Assembly (NCBI GenBank): GCA_902796745.1
Contig: CADBQC010000071.1
Span: 1 to 8,313, forward strand
Length of the DNA: 8,313 bases
Source of the DNA: an uncultured Pseudomonadota bacterium
GTDB taxonomy: Bacteria; Pseudomonadota; Alphaproteobacteria; RUG11792
Reading direction: 5' to 3'
A program made the position numbers and the translations under genes. Positions within the stretch are counted from its first letter, which is position 1. Every line of letters starts with the position of its first letter. Below the pieces are notes generated by a model, which saw nothing but the letters and a program-made list of their open reading frames with translations, ran no database searches and had not been told where the DNA came from. Shown here piece after piece: positions 1-8,310 of the stretch.

Positions 1-87
1 AAATGGAACAGAAATTATTCTAAAATTTTAAAGGAATTAATCGCAAAAGCTACAGTTGCAGAAACAACAGATGTACTAATTGGTTAA
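1..87 (+). CDS. possible 3' end of an upstream gene (partial)
   Basis: Frame 1 is open from the first base to a TAA at 85-87, giving 28 residues ending in AETTDVLIG. The stretch has an ordinary protein-like mix of charged and hydrophobic residues (NYSKILKELIAKATVAETTD), so it may be the C-terminus of a gene starting left of the window. It is too short to assign to a family, and 28 open codons can occur by chance in AT-rich DNA. No clear terminator follows it. Confidence 0.3.
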   Translation, partial: KWNRNYSKILKELIAKATVAETTDVLIG

Positions 88-101
88 GAACGCAAAAGGA
101 C

Positions 102-130
102 TTGCCTATTTATAAAAACTATGTTATTCT
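102..130 (+). promoter_or_regulatory. candidate sigma70-type promoter for the secreted protein
   Basis: TTGCCT (102-107) and TATTCT (125-130) are separated by 17 bases, each matching the consensus hexamers at 4 of 6 positions. Transcription would start near 137, leaving a leader of about 40 bases before the ATG at 179. The purine run AAAAGAGA ending at 170 is a weak Shine-Dalgarno site eight bases before that ATG. Confidence 0.35.
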
Positions 131-178
131 ATTCATAGGACGATTTGATATCAGTTTTTTAGAAAAGAGATATAAGTA

Positions 179-1978
179 ATGTTAAATAAAAAGTATTTAT
201 TCGGGGGGCTATACTTAGTTAATACTGCGATTGTAGCTATTTCTACTTCGAGCGTAGCTACTGCGGAAGGTAGTCATACAAAAATTAGGAATGCATTGAA
301 TCAAATATATTGGAGAATTAAAGCGAATAACATAATTTATTATACGCTCGACAAAGATAAGAATGCTTGGATTAAGAAGAAAAAGTATTGGGATTCGATA
401 GTAAAAGTGATCGGTAAGGCTATAGGGGATTGTGTAACTAGAGATAATGAGTTTAAGGATAAACAACTTAGTGACATCATAACATTTGCCACGACACCGG
501 AGGGATACAAGCCGGGAAATTGGAATGCTGTTGTGTTGTATAATCTAGTTGAATATACGAAGAGAAATGTGCGTTATGAATGTTGTCTTGAGGACAATAC
601 CCTGTATGCAGAGCCAAAAGAACTAGAAAACTACAAAACAATCAGCTTCGATCAAATTGAAGATGATTTGACAAAATATTACACTAATTATTATAAGATA
701 AATGGTTATTCCGATCTAATAGGCAAGTTAAAAGATGATATTAAAAAAGCAATAAATGATATAAAACAATATGATAATGCGCTTGGGCTAACAAAGATAC
801 TAAGGCAAACGATGCAAACGGCATATACATATGATTTGCCTAAAACTCCAGCAGGAATGATAAAGACCTTGAAGTCATATTGCCAAAGAGCTGAAGAATG
901 TCTGCAATACGGCGAGCAAGTTATATCCCAAGCAAATTCAGAACTTAACGAGTTGATAGGTCTGTATAACAAGAAATACAACGAACATATGGCCAAATTG
1001 CCATCTGGCGTGAAATTCGAGGACGCTGAGGAAAGTTTTAGGAGTGATGCAATTTATCTGAAATACTTATCTGATCGTTACAGTAGATTGCAATCTCAAT
1101 TAAAAAATAAAGCGACAGACGAGTGCATTACGCCATATAGAACCAGATTAGAAAAATACAAAAAATTGTTATCTAAGGATGACGAATTCCTTTATAAAAA
1201 CAATTTGATAGATAAAACCAAAATAGATGCTACAGAAAAGTTACTAACCGAAATTCTAAAGAACGTGTCTACCCTGAATAACATTCTAACTGATAGCCTT
1301 AACGCGCGATTGATCCCACGCATACACGAAGAATACAAAGAACACAGAAATGTAACTAATGTGGAGCCTCAGAAACCAGATTTTCATAGACCGTCTGATT
1401 TAAAAAAACTTCGCAATATATACTTAGCCCCAGAATTACGTCATACCAAAAAAGCAGATGATTGGAAATTCTACAACAATGACTATAAATATTTACATTT
1501 CAAAGACGCTTTAGATTCACAATTTTGGAAACATCCTGAATATACGCAACACTCAATTCCAGATTTCGAGTGTGATGATGACGAGAGTTCTATTCTAGAT
1601 ATGGATAAAATAACAGTATTAGCGCCGGTACAAGAAGTCGTTAAAGGAAATCCCAGTGCAAAAAACAAACTAAATGTGACACAACTGTTCTTTCACAAAG
1701 AATATGATGGCGTCGCAGGTATAAAAAAAGGAGCACAATATGCTTTATCCAAGAACCTACATATGTATTTCATATTTAACAATTCAAATAGCATAACGTG
1801 TAGAGTAACGACTGACGATCCGATGTGCGGAGATGCGATGAAACTACTGGATGATCTTATCCGGCACAAAAAGAGACGTGATTTGTCAGAGCTCATACGC
1901 CAAGGAAAATTGGGAATTGTGCACAGGAAAATCGACAAAAAAAATTGGAAAAATAGAGAATATGAAAGCTCAGAGTAG
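179..1978 (+). CDS. secreted hypothetical protein, 599 aa, signal peptide plus helical lysine-rich body
   Basis: I do not recognise this protein. A signal peptide is clear: basic start MLNKK, hydrophobic core about residues 6-26, and a signal peptidase I site after A29 (ATA|EG). No further membrane helix is visible, so the mature protein should be periplasmic or exported. Residues about 30-390 are rich in Lys, Glu, Asp, Tyr and Leu and look largely helical, with coiled-coil-like stretches near 180-260 and 290-375. Residues 390-460 are richer in Pro, His and Trp, and an acidic cluster (ECDDDESS, 464-471) precedes a short segment with strand-like stretches. The C-terminus is very basic (RHKKRR, 562-567; later RKIDKKNWKNR). 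Nine Cys are present (85, 135, 136, 235, 241, 316, 465, 541, 550). There is no catalytic motif I can name. ATG at 179 is chosen because it gives the full signal peptide. An effector or surface-associated role is inference only. Confidence 0.85.
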   Translation: MLNKKYLFGGLYLVNTAIVAISTSSVATAEGSHTKIRNALNQIYWRIKANNIIYYTLDKDKNAWIKKKKYWDSIVKVIGKAIGDCVTRDNEFKDKQLSDIITFATTPEGYKPGNWNAVVLYNLVEYTKRNVRYECCLEDNTLYAEPKELENYKTISFDQIEDDLTKYYTNYYKINGYSDLIGKLKDDIKKAINDIKQYDNALGLTKILRQTMQTAYTYDLPKTPAGMIKTLKSYCQRAEECLQYGEQVISQANSELNELIGLYNKKYNEHMAKLPSGVKFEDAEESFRSDAIYLKYLSDRYSRLQSQLKNKATDECITPYRTRLEKYKKLLSKDDEFLYKNNLIDKTKIDATEKLLTEILKNVSTLNNILTDSLNARLIPRIHEEYKEHRNVTNVEPQKPDFHRPSDLKKLRNIYLAPELRHTKKADDWKFYNNDYKYLHFKDALDSQFWKHPEYTQHSIPDFECDDDESSILDMDKITVLAPVQEVVKGNPSAKNKLNVTQLFFHKEYDGVAGIKKGAQYALSKNLHMYFIFNNSNSITCRVTTDDPMCGDAMKLLDDLIRHKKRRDLSELIRQGKLGIVHRKIDKKNWKNREYESSE

Positions 1979-2045
1979 CTCTCGGAGATTCTGGGATTGT
2001 CGATAAGTGAGTAAGACAATCATTGTCCAATCCCAAAAATTTGGG
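1969..2045 (+). repeat. cluster of overlapping inverted repeats after the secreted-protein gene
   Basis: Several stems overlap. CTCAGAG/CTCT-CG-GAG (1969-1987) forms a hairpin whose three-base loop is the TAG stop codon. TGGGATTG (1992-1999) pairs perfectly with CAATCCCA (2028-2035). GATTGTC (1995-2001) can instead pair with GACAATC (2015-2021). GACAAT (2015-2020) can pair with ATTGTC (2022-2027). CCCAAA (2032-2037) can pair with TTTGGG (2040-2045). The middle stems compete with one another. There is no T tract after any of them, so a classic intrinsic terminator is not shown. Transcript end protection or an unusual terminator is possible. Confidence 0.45.
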
Positions 2046-2049
2046 CGAC

Positions 2050-2079
2050 TTGTCTAAGCGAAGTAAGTTGATATAGAAT
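2050..2079 (+). promoter_or_regulatory. candidate promoter for the DivL-like kinase gene
   Basis: TTGTCT (2050-2055, 4 of 6 to consensus) and TAGAAT (2074-2079, 5 of 6) are 18 bases apart. The start of transcription would fall near 2086, giving a very short leader before the TTG at 2098 or the ATG at 2110. This suggests that the kinase gene has its own promoter rather than relying on read-through from the secreted-protein gene. Confidence 0.35.
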
Positions 2080-2097
2080 GACTAACGTGGAACTGAT

Positions 2098-4311
2098 TTG
2101 AACGTTTTGATGAACAGCAACATTGGCACAAGCGATTTTCAGAAAGTATTAACAGATGTAAGTCCGTTTTTACCGCTACCTTTTGCAGTATGGAAATCAG
2201 GTTATGATGAGGTTTTTGTATCTGATCAATTACGCATAATGCTATCTGTTAACCAAAACATCGTTGATGCCTATAGCTTTGTTAAATCCATGCAAAAAGT
2301 TTTTGGAACTTTTTTAAACACAGCTGTTGAAAAAATTGAACTAGGTAGGACTGAATATTCTGCTTCTGTTGCATTATCAGAAGCTAAGGAATATACGTTG
2401 AATTTAAAGTTTTATGCTGAAAAAGAAACCTATGTTTTTACCGTGCAAGAAACTGGGAAAAAGGATAAATCTGCTTCCAAAATAGATGCCTCTGAATTAG
2501 ATAAAATTCTTGATTTCCTGCCGGTATATGTTTGGCAAAAAAATAGAAATTTGCAAGTTACATATTGTAACGAAGCTTGCGCAAAAGCTCTTGAAGCCAG
2601 TAAGGATTACGTGATTGCAAATAATGTAAAATTGATATCAGCTTCCAGACGTGGAGTTTATGTAGATCAAAGTCTTTACTCAAACAAACCGAAAAAAAGC
2701 ACTGAGCATGTTGTTATAAATGGCTCACGTCGCCTATTATCAATCGAGGAAACACCATTCACGAAAGACGGCAAATCAACGGGCGTTGCAATAGACGTAA
2801 CGGATAATGAGGAGATTGAAATAAATTTTCGCAATTACCAAAAACATACTGAAGAGGTTTTAAATAACATATCGGTTCCGGTGGCGATATTTGATGCAAA
2901 TACAATTCTGGTTTTTGCAAACCAGGCGATTATAAGAATGTTTTCCGTTGCAGAAGTGGATATTTATAAAAATTATAAATTTGCTGACATCATGAACTAT
3001 TTGCTTACTCGTGGTTCAATAATCGCTTCGGAAGACATATTAAAATACAAGGAAAAGGCGAAAGAGCTTTTTCAGGAAGTTATTGAGCCACATTGCACAA
3101 CAATCCACCTGACAAATGGCAACGTACTTTCTGTAACAGTTACCCCGAATCACAGTGGCGGGCTAGTCTTTATGTTTGAAGATATAACAGATAAGGTGCA
3201 ACTCGAAAGAAAGATAAACTCAGTATCATCCGTCTACGAAAAAACTCTGGATACCTTCTCTGAAGGAGCTATTATTCTGGAAAGTGATAGCAAAATAAAA
3301 ATAGCAAATAAAGTAGCACTAGAGCTGTGGAGAAAGGAAAAAATAGAGGCATATATAGGAGACTTTTTTCAAAATTCATCTCAGCTATTGACCGCAGACT
3401 CCAAAATACAATTGATGGATACTAGTCTGCTTGCTATGATATCTGAGCGCGTTGCATTTTCGAAGCAATTGCAGTTTTTGTCCGGGGAAACAATACGATG
3501 CGAATATATGCCTCTTCCTGATGGATTAGGCATCATGAGGTTTGTTAATATAAGCGATACTGTTAATTTAACAAAAACTATTGAAGAAAAGAAAGTTATT
3601 ACCGAACAGATTGATAGGCTAAAATCTAATTTAATTTCAAATATTTCTCATGAAATGCATGCTTCAATTCAGACCATAGCGGGATTTGCAGATATACTTT
3701 GTAACAAATACTTTGGTGAACTTAGCGAACAACAGATGGAGTATTGCTATGGCATCTCAAATGCAATTAAAAATTTGAGCGATACGATTGATGCCGTAAT
3801 AGAACTAGCAAATATGGAAGCAGGACAAATGAAATTGAGCTACGCGGATGCAAAGCTACTAAAAATTATACAAACAGCAATATCACTAGTAAATGATGTG
3901 GCAAAGAAACAAAATATATCTATTAGTACAAATTTTGAAGATCCTGAATTCGACGTATACCTTGACGAAAAGAGTATCACTAAGGCGCTATTTTATTTGA
4001 TAAATCATTCAATGCAAGAGCTGTTTTCTGGAAACAAAATTAATATTTTAGTAACAATCAATAATGATCAAGGGGATTTTGAAATCGCGATAAAGGACGA
4101 TGGAACACTCCTACCCGCAGACGAATTAGAAAACATTCAACAGTGGTTAGCAGATAATTCTCAGTATAATTATTTGGAACACTCATTAGACTTTGGTTTG
4201 GCTTTAGCGAACAACATTGTTAAATTACACAAGGGAGCCTTGGATGTTCAATCAGATGAAGCCAGCGGAAATGTGGTAATTTGCAAATTACCGATAGGAT
4301 GTTTTGCTTAA
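2098..4311 (+). CDS. DivL-like multi-PAS sensor histidine kinase with degenerate ATPase domain
   Basis: This is a 737-residue soluble protein with no signal peptide or membrane helix. The order is a PAS-like N-terminus (about 22-118), PAS domains at about 137-235, 252-365 and 382-488, a HisKA helix pair (505-580) and a HATPase-like domain (585-735). The PAS text around 335-400 (GGLVFMFEDITDKVQLER, then a TLD..SEGA motif) and the FGEL..QQMEY segment at 539-549 match the DivL-type kinases of Alphaproteobacteria. Caulobacter DivL has a Tyr where this protein keeps His518. The H-box reads SHEMHASI rather than SHELRTPL, so the Thr and Pro after the His are lost. The N-box lacks both usual Asn (Y633, H637), the G1 box is DDGTL, and the G2 box is GLALA. 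Weak or absent kinase activity is inferred. TTG at 2098 follows GTGGAA by five bases; ATG at 2110 is the alternative start. Confidence 0.9.
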   Translation: MNVLMNSNIGTSDFQKVLTDVSPFLPLPFAVWKSGYDEVFVSDQLRIMLSVNQNIVDAYSFVKSMQKVFGTFLNTAVEKIELGRTEYSASVALSEAKEYTLNLKFYAEKETYVFTVQETGKKDKSASKIDASELDKILDFLPVYVWQKNRNLQVTYCNEACAKALEASKDYVIANNVKLISASRRGVYVDQSLYSNKPKKSTEHVVINGSRRLLSIEETPFTKDGKSTGVAIDVTDNEEIEINFRNYQKHTEEVLNNISVPVAIFDANTILVFANQAIIRMFSVAEVDIYKNYKFADIMNYLLTRGSIIASEDILKYKEKAKELFQEVIEPHCTTIHLTNGNVLSVTVTPNHSGGLVFMFEDITDKVQLERKINSVSSVYEKTLDTFSEGAIILESDSKIKIANKVALELWRKEKIEAYIGDFFQNSSQLLTADSKIQLMDTSLLAMISERVAFSKQLQFLSGETIRCEYMPLPDGLGIMRFVNISDTVNLTKTIEEKKVITEQIDRLKSNLISNISHEMHASIQTIAGFADILCNKYFGELSEQQMEYCYGISNAIKNLSDTIDAVIELANMEAGQMKLSYADAKLLKIIQTAISLVNDVAKKQNISISTNFEDPEFDVYLDEKSITKALFYLINHSMQELFSGNKINILVTINNDQGDFEIAIKDDGTLLPADELENIQQWLADNSQYNYLEHSLDFGLALANNIVKLHKGALDVQSDEASGNVVICKLPIGCFA

Positions 4312-4321
4312 AGATATTCGT

Positions 4322-4375
4322 AAATTAATAAGACGCTTAGCTGGATTGCTCAAAATGGTATCCGTTAATTTTTTT
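4322..4375 (+). terminator. possible intrinsic terminator of the kinase gene
   Basis: AAATTAA (4322-4328) pairs with TTAATTT (4365-4371), and GGAT (4343-4346) pairs with ATCC (4360-4363) inside it. The fold runs straight into seven T residues (4369-4375). It lies 11 bases after the TAA of the kinase gene. The stem is AT-rich and interrupted, so it is only a moderate candidate. Confidence 0.3.
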
Positions 4376-4382
4376 ATCCACA
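4374..4382 (+). promoter_or_regulatory. perfect DnaA-box sequence TTATCCACA
   Basis: The nine bases match the strict DnaA box exactly and lie in the gene-poor interval between the kinase gene and gyrB. I see no second perfect box close by, so an origin is not supported. A single DnaA site or a chance match are both possible. Confidence 0.35.
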
Positions 4383-4490
4383 CATTGTAATATATTCCAT
4401 GTATTCTTCAATGCTAGAATCTCTCATTCTATATAAAATAAACGCGAATTTCTGTCTGATAATATCAAACACGTTTAAATAACCATTCAT
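4374..4490 (-). other. short open frame of uncertain status, 38 codons
   Basis: On the minus strand an ATG at 4490-4488 opens a frame to a TAA at 4376-4374. The frame is open without a stop further upstream, back to about 4520. The residues (for example IIRQKFAFILYRMRDSSIEE) look protein-like, but no ribosome binding site precedes the ATG and no family is recognised. It lies downstream of, and on the same strand as, the IS1-like remnant. It could be another decayed fragment. Confidence 0.2.
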
Positions 4491-4615
4491 GACGGAGGGG
4501 AGATAACAGTTGCTCAGAGTATAATTCTAGCCCGAGGATTGTGTATGGGGTATAAGGAAAGATTCGCTTCGGGTTAATCGTAGTTTTATCAACCTGTTTT
4601 TATTGAAAATTTTAC

Positions 4616-4773
4616 TCATAATTCTCGAAATCCACATCCCTTCAGATAGAGCACTACAGCATGCTTCTACTCTTCATCAGAGTACTTTATTTACATCTAT
4701 ACCTTTGTTTGCCCTTCACAACTCCCGCTTTCCACAATTCTTTACATCCGTAAACTTTACAGGTTTTCAACAT
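4616..4773 (-). pseudogene. IS1-family (InsA-like) transposase remnant
   Basis: On the minus strand, ATG at 4773 begins MLKTCKVYGC, then KELWKAG and KGKQRYRCK before a TAA at 4689-4687. This is the N-terminal zinc-ribbon pattern of IS1-type InsA proteins, where GKQRY.C is nearly diagnostic. Overlapping it by one base in another frame, 4687-4616 reads KYSDEE, an in-frame TAG, then KHAVVLYLKGCGFREL and a stop. That matches the helix-turn-helix part that normally follows about 15-20 residues later (YSDE....ALxLYLEGxGFR). Thus the spacer with the second Cys pair is deleted, with a frameshift and a nonsense codon. No InsB-like DDE domain or intact ends are visible. The copy cannot be functional. 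Confidence 0.6.
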
Positions 4774-4811
4774 GCTTGGCTCATCCAATCATCCTTTACA
4801 CAAGAATTAAT

Positions 4812-4958
4812 ATGATTTTTCTTTATCCGTTTGCCAATCCTCGCCCGCACTCATCCTTGTACGGATTAACCCCATTGGAATATATTTCTAGGTATAATCC
4901 TGCAGACCATTTTTGTTTCACATCTGTCCGAACTTTCACACAAGAAGGGCTGATGTAA
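4812..4958 (+). pseudogene. IS3/IS481-type transposase C-terminal remnant
   Basis: The frame reads ANP-RPHSSLYGLTPLEYI from about 4833 to 4886 and ends at TAA 4956-4958. RPHSSL-x-GLTPxEY is the conserved tail of the rve (DDE) integrase core in IS3 and IS481 family transposases, normally preceded by YN. Upstream in the same frame there is no DDE core, no SDNG motif and no recognisable start, so only about 45 C-terminal residues survive. It lies beside, and on the opposite strand from, the IS1-like remnant, which suggests repeated insertion and decay in this interval. The family call rests on the motif alone. Confidence 0.5.
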
Positions 4959-5117
4959 ATGATGTTTTCAAAGAAGTATGTAAATACGACTGAGCACAAC
5001 TGTGTGTCAATGGAAAACGTGACAATCGTTGCTATCGATAGTTGTAAAATGTTTTACGTGAAACGTCGTCTTGCCAAAGGTATTCATCCAGATGTCGAGA
5101 TCGTATGCGTACCTTGA
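4959..5117 (+). CDS. small ORF, 52 aa, unknown; possibly a transposase scrap
   Basis: Tandem ATG codons at 4959 and 4962 follow GAAGGG (4944-4949) by nine bases, a plausible ribosome binding site, and directly follow the TAA of the IS3-like remnant. The frame runs to TGA at 5115-5117. Residues VTIVAID near position 20 and HPDVEIV near the end faintly recall the VAIDM......P.A.IV pattern of ISL3-type transposases, but the following D.FHV motif is absent. It could be a real small gene, a third IS fragment, or chance. I see no terminator after it. A ten-base palindrome CTATCGATAG (5032-5041) lies inside. Confidence 0.25.
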   Translation: MMFSKKYVNTTEHNCVSMENVTIVAIDSCKMFYVKRRLAKGIHPDVEIVCVP

Positions 5118-5226
5118 CAAGCTCGGACTTTAGTGACGCTCTATTCTAAAATAGGTGAAAGTATTGTATACCATATGAGACATCACTAACAGTTCTTGTG
5201 CAAAAATTATTAGGCTGTCTCCCCAT

Positions 5227-7644
<2,418 letters not shown>

Positions 7645-7653
7645 TTATCCACC
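7645..7653 (+). promoter_or_regulatory. DnaA-box-like site in the gyrB leader
   Basis: TTATCCACC matches the DnaA box TTATCCACA at 8 of 9 positions. It lies 19 bases upstream of the gyrB ATG, inside the leader predicted from the promoter candidate. It could let DnaA affect gyrB expression, but a single near-match is weak evidence. Confidence 0.25.
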
Positions 7654-7712
7654 GACTTAGTTTAGCAGATTTTCCTGGCTTTGTGGGATTTTTCAGTTAG
7701 CTCATGGGATGT

Positions 7713-7742
7713 GTTATACTGATGTTACGATGTAAAGGTAAA
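7713..7742 (-). promoter_or_regulatory. gyrB: candidate gyrB promoter
   Basis: Read on the minus strand, TTTACC (7742-7737, 4 of 6 to the -35 consensus) and TATAAC (7718-7713, 5 of 6 to the -10) are 18 bases apart. Transcription would start near 7706 and give a leader of about 80 bases. On the plus strand TATACT (7715-7720) overlaps the same -10 and has TTCAGT 17 bases upstream, so a divergent promoter is also possible. Confidence 0.4.
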
Positions 7743-7754
7743 ATATATTGTATC

Positions 7755-7782
7755 ATATATTCTGAGTTATACAGAAATATAT
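7755..7782. repeat. AT-rich inverted repeat upstream of the gyrB promoter
   Basis: ATATATTCTG (7755-7764) pairs with CAGAAATATAT (7772-7782) over ten base pairs with one bulged A, around a seven-base loop. It sits just upstream of the candidate gyrB -35 in an AT-rich tract that also repeats AAATATATT at 7741 and 7775. It could be a regulator site or a DNA-bending element. No protein is implicated by the sequence. Confidence 0.3.
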
Positions 7783-7812
7783 TTTGGATTATATTTGTGA
7801 TTTGCATTTGTT

Positions 7813-7950
7813 ATGTGTATATTAATAGAAATACCTAGGAGAATTATTGAAACACTAAGAAATAACCGTTTATTAACAAAGCAGTTGCTGATGGAATTCT
7901 CTTTATCGTGGGGCTTACCCCCTTTTCAACTGTATACAAATGGAGCTTAG
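7813..7950 (+). other. small open frame, 45 codons, status uncertain
   Basis: ATG at 7813 opens a frame ending at TAG 7948-7950. The residues TLRNNRLLTKQLLMEFSLS, followed some ten residues later by YTNGA, loosely resemble the XRE helix-turn-helix pattern (LRxxRxLTQxELA..LGVS....YENG). The spacing is two residues too long and the recognition helix is not convincing. No ribosome binding site precedes the ATG, and the second half overlaps the direct repeat described at 7881-7948. Most likely it is non-coding or a decayed gene. Confidence 0.15.
7881..7948 (+). repeat. diverged direct repeat, copy 1 (GTGGGG..TACCCC element)
   Basis: Three blocks occur in the same order as in copy 2 at 8044-8094: GCAGTTGCT (7881-7889), CTTTATCGTGGGG followed by CT and TACCCC (7901-7921), and TGGAGCTT (7941-7948). 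The central 21 bases match copy 2 at 18 positions. GGGG-CTTA-CCCC forms a small inverted repeat. Spacers between blocks are 11 and 19 bases. Confidence 0.5.
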
Positions 7951-8223
7951 AAAAAACTATTCAACACAATTATAGGTTGTTTAAAATGTCGTTTTCTCAA
8001 GAAAAAAATCAAATTTAGTTTGGCTTTGGGATTTCAATTACATGTAGTTGCTTGTAGCTTTATTGTGGGGTATACCCCAGAAATTTTGGAGCTTGACATA
8101 TCTGAGATTGCAAAAATGTTGCTAGATATACTAGTGCTATTCATATCCAATTACATTATCGTGACCCGATGGATTGCACGACACTCCACAATAACGCTGA
8201 AAGATTGTGATTTTGTTCCATAA
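7951..8223 (+). other. 90-codon open frame with hydrophobic segments, probably not a functional gene
   Basis: The frame is open from 7951 to TAA at 8221-8223. The first usable start is TTG at 8020, giving 67 residues. Two hydrophobic stretches, about LALGFQLHVVACSFIVGY and MLLDILVLFISNYIIV, could be membrane segments. There is no ATG and no ribosome binding site before the TTG, and the frame crosses repeat copy 2. I recognise no family. A small membrane protein or chance are the options, and chance or decay seems likelier. Confidence 0.2.
8044..8094 (+). repeat. diverged direct repeat, copy 2, with perfect 14-base palindrome
   Basis: The blocks are GTAGTTGCT (8044-8052), CTTTATTGTGGGG followed by TA and TACCCC (8058-8078), and TGGAGCTT (8087-8094). 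The core TGGGGTATACCCCA (8066-8079) is a perfect palindrome. Spacers are five and nine bases, shorter than in copy 1. A perfect -35-like TTGACA (8093-8098) overlaps the right end, but I see no good -10 at the right distance. Confidence 0.5.
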
Positions 8224-8233
8224 TCTACAAAAA

Positions 8234-8274
8234 GGCAGTAATCGGGGAATTACATTAAATTCTTAGCTACTGCC
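8234..8274 (+). promoter_or_regulatory. stem-loop in the leader of the next gene
   Basis: GGCAGTA (8234-8240) pairs perfectly with TACTGCC (8268-8274), and GAATT (8247-8251) pairs with AATTC (8258-8262) within it, giving a two-tier hairpin. No T tract follows, and it ends 29 bases before a strong ribosome binding site. A leader control element or operator is more likely than a terminator. Confidence 0.4.
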
Positions 8275-8303
8275 AATAGCAACTATATATCTAGTCACAA
8301 TAC

Positions 8304-8310
8304 AAAGGAG
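8304..8310 (+). promoter_or_regulatory. strong Shine-Dalgarno sequence of a gene starting right of the window
   Basis: AAAGGAG ends three bases before the window edge and is the best Shine-Dalgarno match seen here. With usual spacing of five to nine bases, a plus-strand start codon should lie within the next few bases outside the window. That gene would be divergent from gyrB, with about 690 bases between them. Confidence 0.5.

Noticed and set aside
215..2019. Minus-strand open frames opposite the secreted-protein gene
   Set aside because: They are short, overlap a 599-codon frame with a clear signal peptide, and show no domain or ribosome binding site.
4491..4512. GGAGGGGAG as a ribosome binding site on the plus strand
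   Set aside because: The only start at suitable distance (TTG 4510) leads to a stop after four codons, so no gene is supported.
4603..4815. Plus-strand 70-codon frame starting with TTG
   Set aside because: It is the antisense shadow of the IS1-like remnant, which is recognisable on the minus strand; the plus translation has no family resemblance.
5114..5147. Promoter built on the perfect TTGACA at 5114-5119
   Set aside because: No acceptable -10 hexamer lies 15-19 bases downstream, and no gene follows on the plus strand.
5141..5154. CTATT/AATAG hairpin as the gyrB terminator
   Set aside because: The stem is only five AT-rich base pairs, with no T tract in the gyrB direction, and it lies over 70 bases past the stop codon.
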